In this document: piece by piece, positions 1-7,486 of the stretch | Layout: each line of letters starts with the position of its first letter | How positions within the stretch are numbered: position 1 is the stretch's first letter | Assembly (NCBI GenBank): GCA_002440265.1 | Contig: DJSG01000051.1 | Location: forward strand, 1 to 45,915 | Source of the DNA: Bacteroidales bacterium UBA6340 | GTDB taxonomy: Bacteria; Bacteroidota; Bacteroidia; Bacteroidales; Paludibacteraceae | DNA length: 45,915 nt | Direction of reading: 5' to 3' | Program-made: the position numbers and the translations under genes | Notes under the pieces: generated by a model | What the model was told of the DNA's origin: nothing | What the model saw: only the letters and a program-made list of their open reading frames with translations | The model's database searches: none

Positions 1-36
1 ATTTTGATGCGGTTGCCCTGTTCATATAGGAGTAGA

Positions 37-68
37 TTTGCGTATTCCGAATAAAAGTTGTAATTTTG
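37..68 (+). promoter_or_regulatory. Bacteroidetes-type promoter for the GH3 operon
   Basis: TTTG at 37-40 and TAATTTTG at 61-68 are separated by 20 nt, which matches the Bacteroidetes sigma-ABfr consensus. Transcription should begin near 75. That leaves a leader of about 200 nt before the chosen GH3 start at 281. Confidence 0.7.
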
Positions 69-201
69 CGGGCGGTATTGGTGTTCCTTGAGAAAGGTAC
101 AGGTGCCAATGTGGGGTGATACAGGCGGGGGTGAATAAGTTGAATGTCCTTGTTTATGAGGGGATTGCCGATGATGTGCATAAGGCGTATACAGCAGGTG
201 C

Positions 202-245
202 ATCGGGTATGCATCGGGCATATAGCGGACATCTATCGGGTATGC
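202..245. repeat. 11-bp periodic array in the GH3 leader
   Basis: Four consecutive 11-nt units (202-212, 213-223, 224-234, 235-245) follow the pattern ATCGGGTATGC. Units 1 and 4 are identical, unit 2 matches unit 1 at 8 of 11 positions, and unit 3 is more divergent. The array lies in the transcribed leader between the promoter and the ATG. Eleven is not a multiple of three, so the periodicity does not come from protein repeats. Confidence 0.65.
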
Positions 246-280
246 GTGAGGGGTTAGGAACAGGGAAGAAAAGTTTTGTT

Positions 281-2311
281 ATGGCAAAAAAGAAACCGTA
301 TTTAGACAATGAGGGGAGGGCTTTACCCTACCCGTGGTTGATTAACACTGTACTGTTCTTGGTAGGCGGCAGTCAGACAGTACGTTTGAAGTTCTGGAGC
401 CGTCATCCGCGTCAGGCTGCGGAGCGCACTTTGCGCGACATTCTGGCTATCTCGCGCGACACAGTCTATGGGCGCGAACACCATTTCGACATCATTCTGT
501 CGGCATCCAATGCCGAAGACCTGTTCCGACTGTACAGGCAGTATGTACCTGTGAATGACAGTTTTGAGACGTTGCGCCCGTATGTGGAACGCCACAAGAA
601 CGGTGAGGAGAACGTACTCTTCCCGGGTAAGCCGGACATGTACGCCACTACCTCAGGCACTACGAGTGAGCCCAAGTGGGTGCCGATGACGCACAAGTAT
701 CTGAAAGATGTGTATGGCAAGATGTCTCACATCTGGACATGGAACTTTGTGAAACACCGTGACCGTATCTTCGGCGGGCATATCTTCCCCATTGTAGGCA
801 AGGAGGTGGAGGGTTACGCACCCGACGGCACGCTGTACGGCAGTGTGAGCGGTGTATTGGTGCGTGACATACCTGCCATTATCAAGAAGCATTACACGGC
901 TCCCGCCTGCGTGATGTCAATAGCCGACTACGGGGCACGCAACTATACGCTGATGCGTATGGCGATGCAGCACAGGGATGTAACGTTGTGGGCAACTGCC
1001 AACCCCTCGACTATCCTCGAACTTATGCGTACCGTGGACGAGAATGCCGAAGAACTGATAGAAGACATCAAGTGCGGTACGCTGAGTGCAAACTTTGAAA
1101 TATCGGACAATATCCGCGAGGAGTTGTATCCGTATATCCAAGCCAACCCCGAGCGTGCGGAAGAGTTGAGCAGGATACTGCGCGAGAAAGGGCGGCTGCT
1201 GCCTAAGGACTTTTGGCCGTGGTTGCAATACCTCAGCACATGGAAATGCGGCAATACGAAGATATATATGGAGAAGTACATGGACGACTTCGATTGGGAT
1301 AAGACCTATTACCAGGAATTAGGCTATATCGCCACGGAGTGCCGCTTCGGGTTTGCGCTGGACGAGAGCAACGAGTCGGTGCTGTTCCCGCAGTTCCATT
1401 ACTATGAGTTCGTAGCCGAAGACGAACTGGATAGTCCGAACAAGCACTTCCTTCAGATAGACGAGTTGGAACAAGGCAAGAGGTATTGCGCTTATGTAAC
1501 GACCTATTCGGGACTGTTCCGCTATAATATGAACGACCTTGTGGAGGTGGGAGGCAAGTACTACAACACGCCTACGGTACACATGGTGTCGAAGGTGAAC
1601 GGCATTGTCTCGATGACAGGAGAGAAGTTGTATGAGCCTCAGTTCATAGAAGCCGTACATGAAGCCGAGAAAGAGACAGGGATAAAGACCAAGTTCTTTG
1701 TAGGCTTCGCCGAGGTGCAGGACAGCCGCTACCACTTCTACTATGAGTTTGAGAATGAGAACATAACGCAAGAGCAGGCGGACGAGTTCACCAAGATAGT
1801 GGATAAGAAACTGTGCGAGATGAATATCGAGTACGAAGCCAAAAGGGCATCGTTCCGTTTGCACGAACCTCAGGCACATATACTGCTGAATAACGCTTAT
1901 GCTCGGTTCAAGGCTGCGTGCCTGCGCGACGGGTTCCGAGACGGGCAGTTCAAGTTCAATCTGCTGATGCAGGACGAGAAGCGCAGGGACAAGTTCTCGT
2001 TGATAGAGCGGTTGTCCACCCAGATTCTGGAGCAAGCCAATGCTATCGATGACGCTGTGCGGGAGCGCAAGCAACGCCGTCTGAAGCAGAAACAAGAGCG
2101 CAAGACGGGCAAACTGATACACAGTGCAAGCCCTGCGCAACGCAAAGAGAACAAAGAGACAAAGGCAGAGCAGAAGGCTGCCGCGGAAGCCGAGCGGTTA
2201 GCCCAAGAGGCTGCTATGGCAGCACAGAAAGCAGCACAACCCAAGGTGGAGGAACCCGCACAGGTAGCGCAACCTATGAAGGAAGAACCGAATAAAGAAA
2301 CACAAGCATGA
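281..2311 (+). CDS. GH3 auxin-responsive promoter family protein (acyl-adenylate/amide synthetase)
   Basis: This 676-residue protein belongs to the GH3 branch of the adenylate-forming (ANL) superfamily. Plant members join carboxylic acids to amino acids through an acyl-AMP; the bacterial substrate is unknown. The ATP-binding signature TSGTTSEPKWVPMT is present, as are a YSGLFRYNMNDLVEV stretch and a TGEKLYEP segment typical of the family. I start at 281 (MAKKKPYL): the frame is open back to 116, but those 55 codons run through a periodic repeat array and do not look like protein. The last 80 or so residues form an Ala/Lys/Gln/Glu-rich tail not needed by the fold (family members are usually near 500 aa). 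The stop overlaps the next start as ATGA, so the two are likely translationally coupled. Confidence 0.85.
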   Translation: MAKKKPYLDNEGRALPYPWLINTVLFLVGGSQTVRLKFWSRHPRQAAERTLRDILAISRDTVYGREHHFDIILSASNAEDLFRLYRQYVPVNDSFETLRPYVERHKNGEENVLFPGKPDMYATTSGTTSEPKWVPMTHKYLKDVYGKMSHIWTWNFVKHRDRIFGGHIFPIVGKEVEGYAPDGTLYGSVSGVLVRDIPAIIKKHYTAPACVMSIADYGARNYTLMRMAMQHRDVTLWATANPSTILELMRTVDENAEELIEDIKCGTLSANFEISDNIREELYPYIQANPERAEELSRILREKGRLLPKDFWPWLQYLSTWKCGNTKIYMEKYMDDFDWDKTYYQELGYIATECRFGFALDESNESVLFPQFHYYEFVAEDELDSPNKHFLQIDELEQGKRYCAYVTTYSGLFRYNMNDLVEVGGKYYNTPTVHMVSKVNGIVSMTGEKLYEPQFIEAVHEAEKETGIKTKFFVGFAEVQDSRYHFYYEFENENITQEQADEFTKIVDKKLCEMNIEYEAKRASFRLHEPQAHILLNNAYARFKAACLRDGFRDGQFKFNLLMQDEKRRDKFSLIERLSTQILEQANAIDDAVRERKQRRLKQKQERKTGKLIHSASPAQRKENKETKAEQKAAAEAERLAQEAAMAAQKAAQPKVEEPAQVAQPMKEEPNKETQA

Positions 2312-3165
2312 ACAAACGATATGAAGACCTGAAAGTGGCGGATGGCGTATATGTGCCGAAACCACAGATGGACTATCCCGAAGATGACCCGTACCTGCAC
2401 CTGGTGAATGCCCCACAGGACAGGGAGATGACGATAGACGAACACTATCCGTATTTGGACGACAGACCACTGACACGCTTCAACCATTGGTGGGCTTACG
2501 GACTGATACTGCATTTCTGCTTGGGGGCTTATCTGCGTGTAAAGATGGGGTTGCGTATCCGTGGGCGCGAGGTGTTGAAGAAGTACAAGAAAGAGTTGCA
2601 GGGCGGTGCGATAACCATTGCCAACCACATGTTCCGACTTGACTGCCCGTGTGTGTTGGTAGCCGTGAAGGCGAAGTGTACGACACGGATACCCATGTTC
2701 GCACCCAACTTCAGGACAAAAGACAGTTTCTTCCTTCGTGTGGTAGGGGGTATTCCAATCCCCGAGCCGAGTGCGGGAATGAGTGCTCAAAAGAAGTTCA
2801 ACAAAGCCTTTGACGAGTTTCACCGGCGCGGATGGTGGTTCCATATCTTTCCTGAGAGTTGCCGCTGGGATATGTACAAGCCGTTGCGTCCCTTCCAGAA
2901 AGGTGCGTTTACGATGAGTTACCGCTACAACATGCCGTTGCTGCCGTGCGTGATAAACTACAGAGAACGAAAAGGTATATATCGGTTGTTCGGTCCGAAG
3001 GATTTGCCACTACTGACGGTAACTATCGGCGAGCCTATCTTCCCCGATACCACCCAACCGAGGAAAGATGAGGTGGCACGGCTCCGAGAGACCGCACACG
3101 CTCAGATGACCGAGATGGCGGGAATAATACACAATACGTGGCCGACGGTGTGGGGAAACCTATGA
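2308..3165 (+). CDS. PlsC-type 1-acylglycerol-3-phosphate acyltransferase-like protein
   Basis: This 285-residue protein carries the PlsC acyltransferase motifs. Motif I is NH-x4-D with His107 and Asp112, and the FPES block stands in for the usual FPEG. A hydrophobic stretch near residues 66-76 may anchor it at the membrane. Family members move an acyl chain from acyl-ACP or acyl-CoA to a hydroxyl, normally of lysophosphatidic acid. The 4-nt overlap with the GH3 synthetase suggests the two act in one pathway. An aminolipid or other acylated product is therefore as plausible as phosphatidate synthesis. The ~95-residue N-terminal extension before motif I is longer than in minimal PlsC. Confidence 0.8.
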   Translation: MNKRYEDLKVADGVYVPKPQMDYPEDDPYLHLVNAPQDREMTIDEHYPYLDDRPLTRFNHWWAYGLILHFCLGAYLRVKMGLRIRGREVLKKYKKELQGGAITIANHMFRLDCPCVLVAVKAKCTTRIPMFAPNFRTKDSFFLRVVGGIPIPEPSAGMSAQKKFNKAFDEFHRRGWWFHIFPESCRWDMYKPLRPFQKGAFTMSYRYNMPLLPCVINYRERKGIYRLFGPKDLPLLTVTIGEPIFPDTTQPRKDEVARLRETAHAQMTEMAGIIHNTWPTVWGNL

Positions 3166-3209
3166 TAAGTAATAGGTAATAATTAATAGTTAATAAACCT
3201 GACTGATAT

Positions 3210-3818
3210 ATGAAGAGATTGTTTTTGATAATGATGGTGTGGATGGTGCCGTTAGTGTGCGTGGCGGAGACCAGGGCTGCGCGCGACACGCTGAGGCACG
3301 AAGTGCGAGTGGGGTGGGGCGATCCGATATTTGAGACGGCGATGTTTCATGCCAAGCCTACCACCAACCTCAATACCGACCATTACCGCTATACGGGTCA
3401 CCTGTTCGCAGAGTATCAGTACAGGTGTTGCTACTGGTTCTCATTCGGCGGCATTATAGACTACGACCAAGTGAATTGGCGTGTGTTGCGCGAAGGCGAC
3501 AACGCACCCGACCATTACTACGTAAACTTGATGTTTATGCCTTCGGTTAGGTTCACGTATCTCCATTCGGAGTGGGTGAATGTCTATTCCGCTTTGTTTG
3601 CGGGACTGAATATCAATACCGGTACTGAGGAGAACTTTCGCGGCGAGAAGACTCGCTGCGCGCCTGCGTTTGGAGTGACGCTGTTGGGCTTGTCAGTGGG
3701 ACGCGAGCATTGGTTCGGTACAGCAGAGTGGGGGGCTGTGAGTGCCTTCAATGACATGTATGAAATCTATAAGTTGAACGCCCGCATACTGACAGTGTCG
3801 GTGGGCTATCGTTTTTGA
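3210..3818 (+). CDS. Small outer-membrane beta-barrel protein, unknown function
   Basis: The 202-residue product begins with a clear signal peptide (MKRLFLIMMVWMVPLVCVA, cleavage probably after AETRA). The rest alternates polar and aromatic residues in short segments and ends in VGYRF, a terminal Phe typical of outer-membrane barrels. The size would suit about eight strands. No family is recognised. It lies 44 nt after the acyltransferase and 3 nt before the lipase-like gene, inside the same operon, which suggests an envelope role linked to the lipid genes. Confidence 0.6.
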   Translation: MKRLFLIMMVWMVPLVCVAETRAARDTLRHEVRVGWGDPIFETAMFHAKPTTNLNTDHYRYTGHLFAEYQYRCCYWFSFGGIIDYDQVNWRVLREGDNAPDHYYVNLMFMPSVRFTYLHSEWVNVYSALFAGLNINTGTEENFRGEKTRCAPAFGVTLLGLSVGREHWFGTAEWGAVSAFNDMYEIYKLNARILTVSVGYRF

Positions 3819-3821
3819 GAT

Positions 3822-5141
3822 ATGAAAAGAAAGAATCTGTTTTGCATAGTATTGGGCGTGCTGCCCATGATGGTGAGTTGCTCTCACGGAGATGTAGAAT
3901 GGGACAATAAGGCTTACAACTGCAAGGTGAAAAAAGCCTACACGGTGCTGAACGAGAGCGATGAGGATATGTCGAATGTGCCATGGGACACCTACGAAGA
4001 CCAATGCCTGAACGATGACATACCGAGCAATGACAAGGATACAACAAACGGCAAGGCACGTGTGAGTCCTATCACTGCGTTGGACCTGATACGTGAGATG
4101 GCTGACGGAGTGATTGGCGAGAAAGTGCATCAAGTGGCGGTGAAATACAGGAGTGTGGATGTGAACGGAGATTCGATAGATGTGTCCGGCAAAGTGTTTT
4201 ATCCCAAGGACGGTAAGATACGCAATGTGATACTCGCCAGCCACTATACGATAGGGGCTGACCGTGAGGCTCCGAGCCAGACCTATAGTTTTGAGGGCAT
4301 CTTCGCCGCCTACGGCTACTGCGTGGTGGCAGCGGATTATATCGGTTTTGGCGTGTCGAGAGACAAGGTGCACCCGTATCTGCAAGCGGAAACGTGCGGG
4401 CGCAATGTGATAGACATCGCCCGTGTGGCAATGACCATGATAGCCGACAGAAGGTTGCAGTTGCAGTCGGACGAGATAATCCTGTTCGGTTACTCGCAGG
4501 GGGGTGCTTGTACGATGCACGTGCTACGTATGTTGGAGACCTATCCCGAATATGCCAACGAGTTCAAGATTAAGCAGGTGTATGCGGGTGCAGGTCCGTA
4601 CGATGTGGCAAAGACATACGATGAGTGTGTGGAGCAAGACGAAACGGGGATCCCTTGTGCCGTGCCGATGATTATTCAGGGCATGTCGCTCGGTATGTCG
4701 CCCAAGTTGGACATGTCGTATTTCTTCAAAGAACCATTGCTCAGCAACTATGACGAGTGGCTGAACTCGAAGAAATACACCACCAACGAAATCAATCAGA
4801 AGATAGGTACCAACTACCTGCATGACATCCTGACAGAAAACGCCATGGACCGCGAGAAGGAAGAGACGGCGCGTTTCTATCAGGAGTTATTGGAGAACAG
4901 TATCCCTGAGAATTTCAAGCCGAAAGCCCCGCTCCATATGTTCCACTCGATGGACGACCAGACGGTGCCGTTTGTGAACTCGCAGTTGATGCAACGCCAG
5001 TTCCGTTCGCTGTCCGACGCAGAAGAGATAACAGCAGACGGAAGCGACCCTGTGAACGTCTCATACGACTTCGGGCATTACGGCACTCACATGAGGGGCG
5101 CGGTAGTGTTTATCTACAAGACGGCACAGAAATTGAAATAA
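3822..5141 (+). CDS. Lipoprotein alpha/beta hydrolase, secretory-lipase-like
   Basis: The 439-residue protein has a lipoprotein signal peptide with lipobox MVSC, so it should be lipid-anchored outside the cytoplasm. The nucleophile elbow is GYSQGG with Ser225. A likely acid is Asp378 or Asp379 (HSMDDQTVP), and a likely base is His419 or His423 (GHYGTH). The layout resembles secretory lipases and large esterases. It follows the beta-barrel gene by 3 nt and precedes another lipoprotein by 17 nt. The substrate cannot be told from sequence; the operon suggests an acyl ester. Confidence 0.75.
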   Translation: MKRKNLFCIVLGVLPMMVSCSHGDVEWDNKAYNCKVKKAYTVLNESDEDMSNVPWDTYEDQCLNDDIPSNDKDTTNGKARVSPITALDLIREMADGVIGEKVHQVAVKYRSVDVNGDSIDVSGKVFYPKDGKIRNVILASHYTIGADREAPSQTYSFEGIFAAYGYCVVAADYIGFGVSRDKVHPYLQAETCGRNVIDIARVAMTMIADRRLQLQSDEIILFGYSQGGACTMHVLRMLETYPEYANEFKIKQVYAGAGPYDVAKTYDECVEQDETGIPCAVPMIIQGMSLGMSPKLDMSYFFKEPLLSNYDEWLNSKKYTTNEINQKIGTNYLHDILTENAMDREKEETARFYQELLENSIPENFKPKAPLHMFHSMDDQTVPFVNSQLMQRQFRSLSDAEEITADGSDPVNVSYDFGHYGTHMRGAVVFIYKTAQKLK

Positions 5142-5158
5142 CAGAGTAGGGAGATACG

Positions 5159-6076
5159 ATGATGAAACGATATTTGAGACAAGCGTTGGTGCTGCTGCCC
5201 GCATTGCTCGCGTTGGCGGGTTGTGCCAAAGAGGAGGTGGAGGACAGTGCTTTTGAGATAGGCATCACCTATCCGCGGGCAAAGAGTCTGCTGTATGAGG
5301 TGATACCCGCGACCAACGACTACTATTACATGTGTGCCGCCGTGCGTGTGGCGGATTACAACCGCCTTGGCGAAGAGGGTGTGATTGACAGTCTGCATGA
5401 TATGAACAAGGATATGTATCACATCATAAAGACCCTGTACAGGGAATACTTTGACCAGCGTCCGCCATCGTTCCGCGAAACGCTTGAGAATGGTGCGATA
5501 TACGGCAGTGAATACAATCTTCACCCCGAAACAAACTACTACCTGTGCGTGATGTGCTACAACAAACACAACCGCCCTATCCGGCATATCGTGAAGCAGT
5601 CGTTTGCCACCAAGGATTCGTTGGCATCGAGCATCACATTCGATGTGGCGGGATCGGGTACGAAGGTGATAGTGACTCCGTCGAATGACGAGAAGTATTT
5701 CTGGGATATTGAGACGAAAGAGGTGATAGATACGCGGTACTATGGTATGCCCGACTATTACTATATGGCGGTGGTGGAGAACTACGAGCGGTACGGATTT
5801 ATGAACACCATGCTGTCGCAGGGCAAGGAGAGCGCGGACGTGGCGGATATGTACACGCTGCATACGCAGGACACGCTGTATGTGACGGCAGCAGGGTACT
5901 ATAACGAAACCAACTCGCAAATCGAAGTTTACGAGTTGGTGTATCAAGGCGATAACGGCTTCTCGGTGCGCCGCGTGGAGGACACGTGGACCCTCGACGA
6001 CGAGGACGCGGAAGAGCAAGCCGCGCGCAGTTGGCTACTTAGACATAATCATGTAGCGCCAAGGCTCAAGCGTTAG
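5159..6076 (+). CDS. Lipoprotein with two tandem Fn3/Ig-like repeats, unknown function
   Basis: This protein of up to 305 residues has signal peptide and lipobox LAGC near residue 22. Two similar segments of about 100 residues follow, each with a DYYYM motif and a terminal Tyr-rich strand pattern (YYLCVMCYN, YVTAAGYYN), as in tandem Ig-like domains of Bacteroidetes surface lipoproteins. The start may be 5159 or the next ATG at 5162. The last 14 codons run antisense through the 3' end of the GH13 gene (42-nt overlap) and look unlike the rest. The natural C-terminus may have been lost or altered when the neighbouring segment arrived. Confidence 0.6.
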   Translation: MMKRYLRQALVLLPALLALAGCAKEEVEDSAFEIGITYPRAKSLLYEVIPATNDYYYMCAAVRVADYNRLGEEGVIDSLHDMNKDMYHIIKTLYREYFDQRPPSFRETLENGAIYGSEYNLHPETNYYLCVMCYNKHNRPIRHIVKQSFATKDSLASSITFDVAGSGTKVIVTPSNDEKYFWDIETKEVIDTRYYGMPDYYYMAVVENYERYGFMNTMLSQGKESADVADMYTLHTQDTLYVTAAGYYNETNSQIEVYELVYQGDNGFSVRRVEDTWTLDDEDAEEQAARSWLLRHNHVAPRLKR

Positions 6077-7393
6077 CGTGTGGGTGGCATCGAGTGCTAC
6101 CTTTTTCCCGCACAGACATTGATACTCGCCCGCGTAGTTGCCGATGTTGAGGGTAACGGTCTGCGGTTCGGAGGACATATTCATGATGGCGATAACGGTG
6201 TTGTCGCCATATTTTTTGCACTCCAGATGGCGAACGCAAGCGAAGATGTTGGCATTGTCCGCCTCGATGCGCTGCATGGGTGCTCCGAGTTCGTTGCTGA
6301 ACAAGGCATGGTTGTCGGCACGGAAAGCGTTGAGGTTCTTGTAGACAGCGTATTGCGGTGCATCGGGTACGCGGTCGATGACGTCTTTCTCAAAGAATGC
6401 CAGGCGGTGGTGATTGCCACTGATTTGACCCGTGTAAATCATCGGCATACCGGGGACTACGTAGGTGAAGGCAGCGAATAGTTCCGCCCCGTCGCCCATG
6501 CGCTCGAACTCTGTGCCGTTCCATGAGTTCTCGTCGTGGTTGCTGGTGAAATTCATACGGATAGCCTCGGGACGGATGGTGGTATCGACTTTGGCGAAGT
6601 AGTTCCAAAGGTCGCAGACAGTGTTCTTGCCCTGTGCCACACCGTTCATAAGGTGGTGTAGTTCCCAACCATAGTACATGTCGAATGCCGACTCGGTGAG
6701 TTCTTGTGCTTTGGCTTCGTCCTCGGCGAGTGTGAACATGTCGGGGTGCGTCTGGCGGAGTTCTGCCATGGCGTCGTTCCAGAAGTCGGTGGGCACTTCG
6801 CCGGCGACATCACAACGGAAACCGTCGATGCCGATAGAGTCCATCCACCAGTGCATGGCTTGCTTCATAGCGGCGCGCATGTCCTGGTTGTCGTAGTTCA
6901 GTTTGGCGATGTCGGTCCAGTCGTACTGCACCATGAGGTTGCCGAGGCTGTCGCGGTAGTGCCACCCGTCGTTGAGTGCCCACGGGCTGTCGGGCGCGGT
7001 GTGGTTAGCCACCCAGTCGAGGATGACCTTGAAGCCGAGACGGTGTGCCGTGGCGAGGAAATGCTCAAAGTCGGCGCGTGTGCCGAACTCGGGATTGATT
7101 TGGCAATAGTCAATGATAGAGTAGTAACTGCCGAGGGTGCCCTTGCGCGTCAGTTTGCCGATGGGCTGGCAAGGCATGACCCAAAGGATGTCGATACCGT
7201 TGTCGCGCAGTTCGGGCAGCACGGCTTCGGCAGCGGCAAAGGTGCCTTCGGGGGTGAGTTGCCGCGTGTTGAGTTCGTAGATAGTGGCATCGTACGCATA
7301 GTCAGGGTGACGATGTTGGCAGCATTGCTGCGACTTGGTGGTGCAGGACGAGAGTGCCAGCACGCCAAGAGCGAAAATTAAGAGTTTCTTCAT
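6035..7393 (-). CDS. GH13 alpha-amylase family lipoprotein
   Basis: This 452-residue protein has lipobox LSSC (Cys17) and a GH13 barrel. Region I is DWVANH (Asp126, His131). Region II is GFRCDVAGE with nucleophile Asp195. The acid/base in LAEDE is Glu224 or Glu226. Region IV is NHDEN (Asp287). The catalytic set is complete, so it should cleave alpha-glucans at the cell surface or in the periplasm. It is short but ends with a normal GH13 C-terminal beta domain. It lies 93 nt downstream of the GH2 gene on the same strand, and that spacer holds an 11-bp repeat array. No SusC/SusD pair is in view. Confidence 0.88.
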   Translation of the reverse strand: MKKLLIFALGVLALSSCTTKSQQCCQHRHPDYAYDATIYELNTRQLTPEGTFAAAEAVLPELRDNGIDILWVMPCQPIGKLTRKGTLGSYYSIIDYCQINPEFGTRADFEHFLATAHRLGFKVILDWVANHTAPDSPWALNDGWHYRDSLGNLMVQYDWTDIAKLNYDNQDMRAAMKQAMHWWMDSIGIDGFRCDVAGEVPTDFWNDAMAELRQTHPDMFTLAEDEAKAQELTESAFDMYYGWELHHLMNGVAQGKNTVCDLWNYFAKVDTTIRPEAIRMNFTSNHDENSWNGTEFERMGDGAELFAAFTYVVPGMPMIYTGQISGNHHRLAFFEKDVIDRVPDAPQYAVYKNLNAFRADNHALFSNELGAPMQRIEADNANIFACVRHLECKKYGDNTVIAIMNMSSEPQTVTLNIGNYAGEYQCLCGKKVALDATHTLTLEPWRYMIMSK

Positions 7394-7427
7394 TGTTGTT
7401 TATGTTTGTTTATTGTCGATGCTTTTG

Positions 7428-7471
7428 TTATAGGATGCTTATAGGTTGCTTATCCCTTGCGTATCCATTGC
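7428..7471. repeat. 11-bp periodic array between the GH2 and GH13 genes
   Basis: Four units at 7428-7438, 7439-7449, 7450-7460 and 7461-7471 follow TTATAGGTTGC; neighbours agree at 10, 8 and 9 of 11 positions. The array is followed by CTGTTTGACACG. Read on the minus strand, both array and flank match the array at 27449-27503 (flank CGTGTCAAACAGCAA, unit GCAACCTATAA in both). It lies between two co-oriented genes, so it is probably transcribed. Confidence 0.75.
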
Positions 7472-7486
7472 TGTTTGACACGGCCG

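Noticed and set aside
116..280. N-terminal extension of the GH3 protein
   Set aside because: The extra codons lie over an 11-bp repeat array and leader DNA; MAKKKPYL at 281 gives a normal family start.
1897..2844. 315-codon minus-strand open frame over the GH3/PlsC junction
   Set aside because: It is antisense to two well-supported genes and has no coding character.
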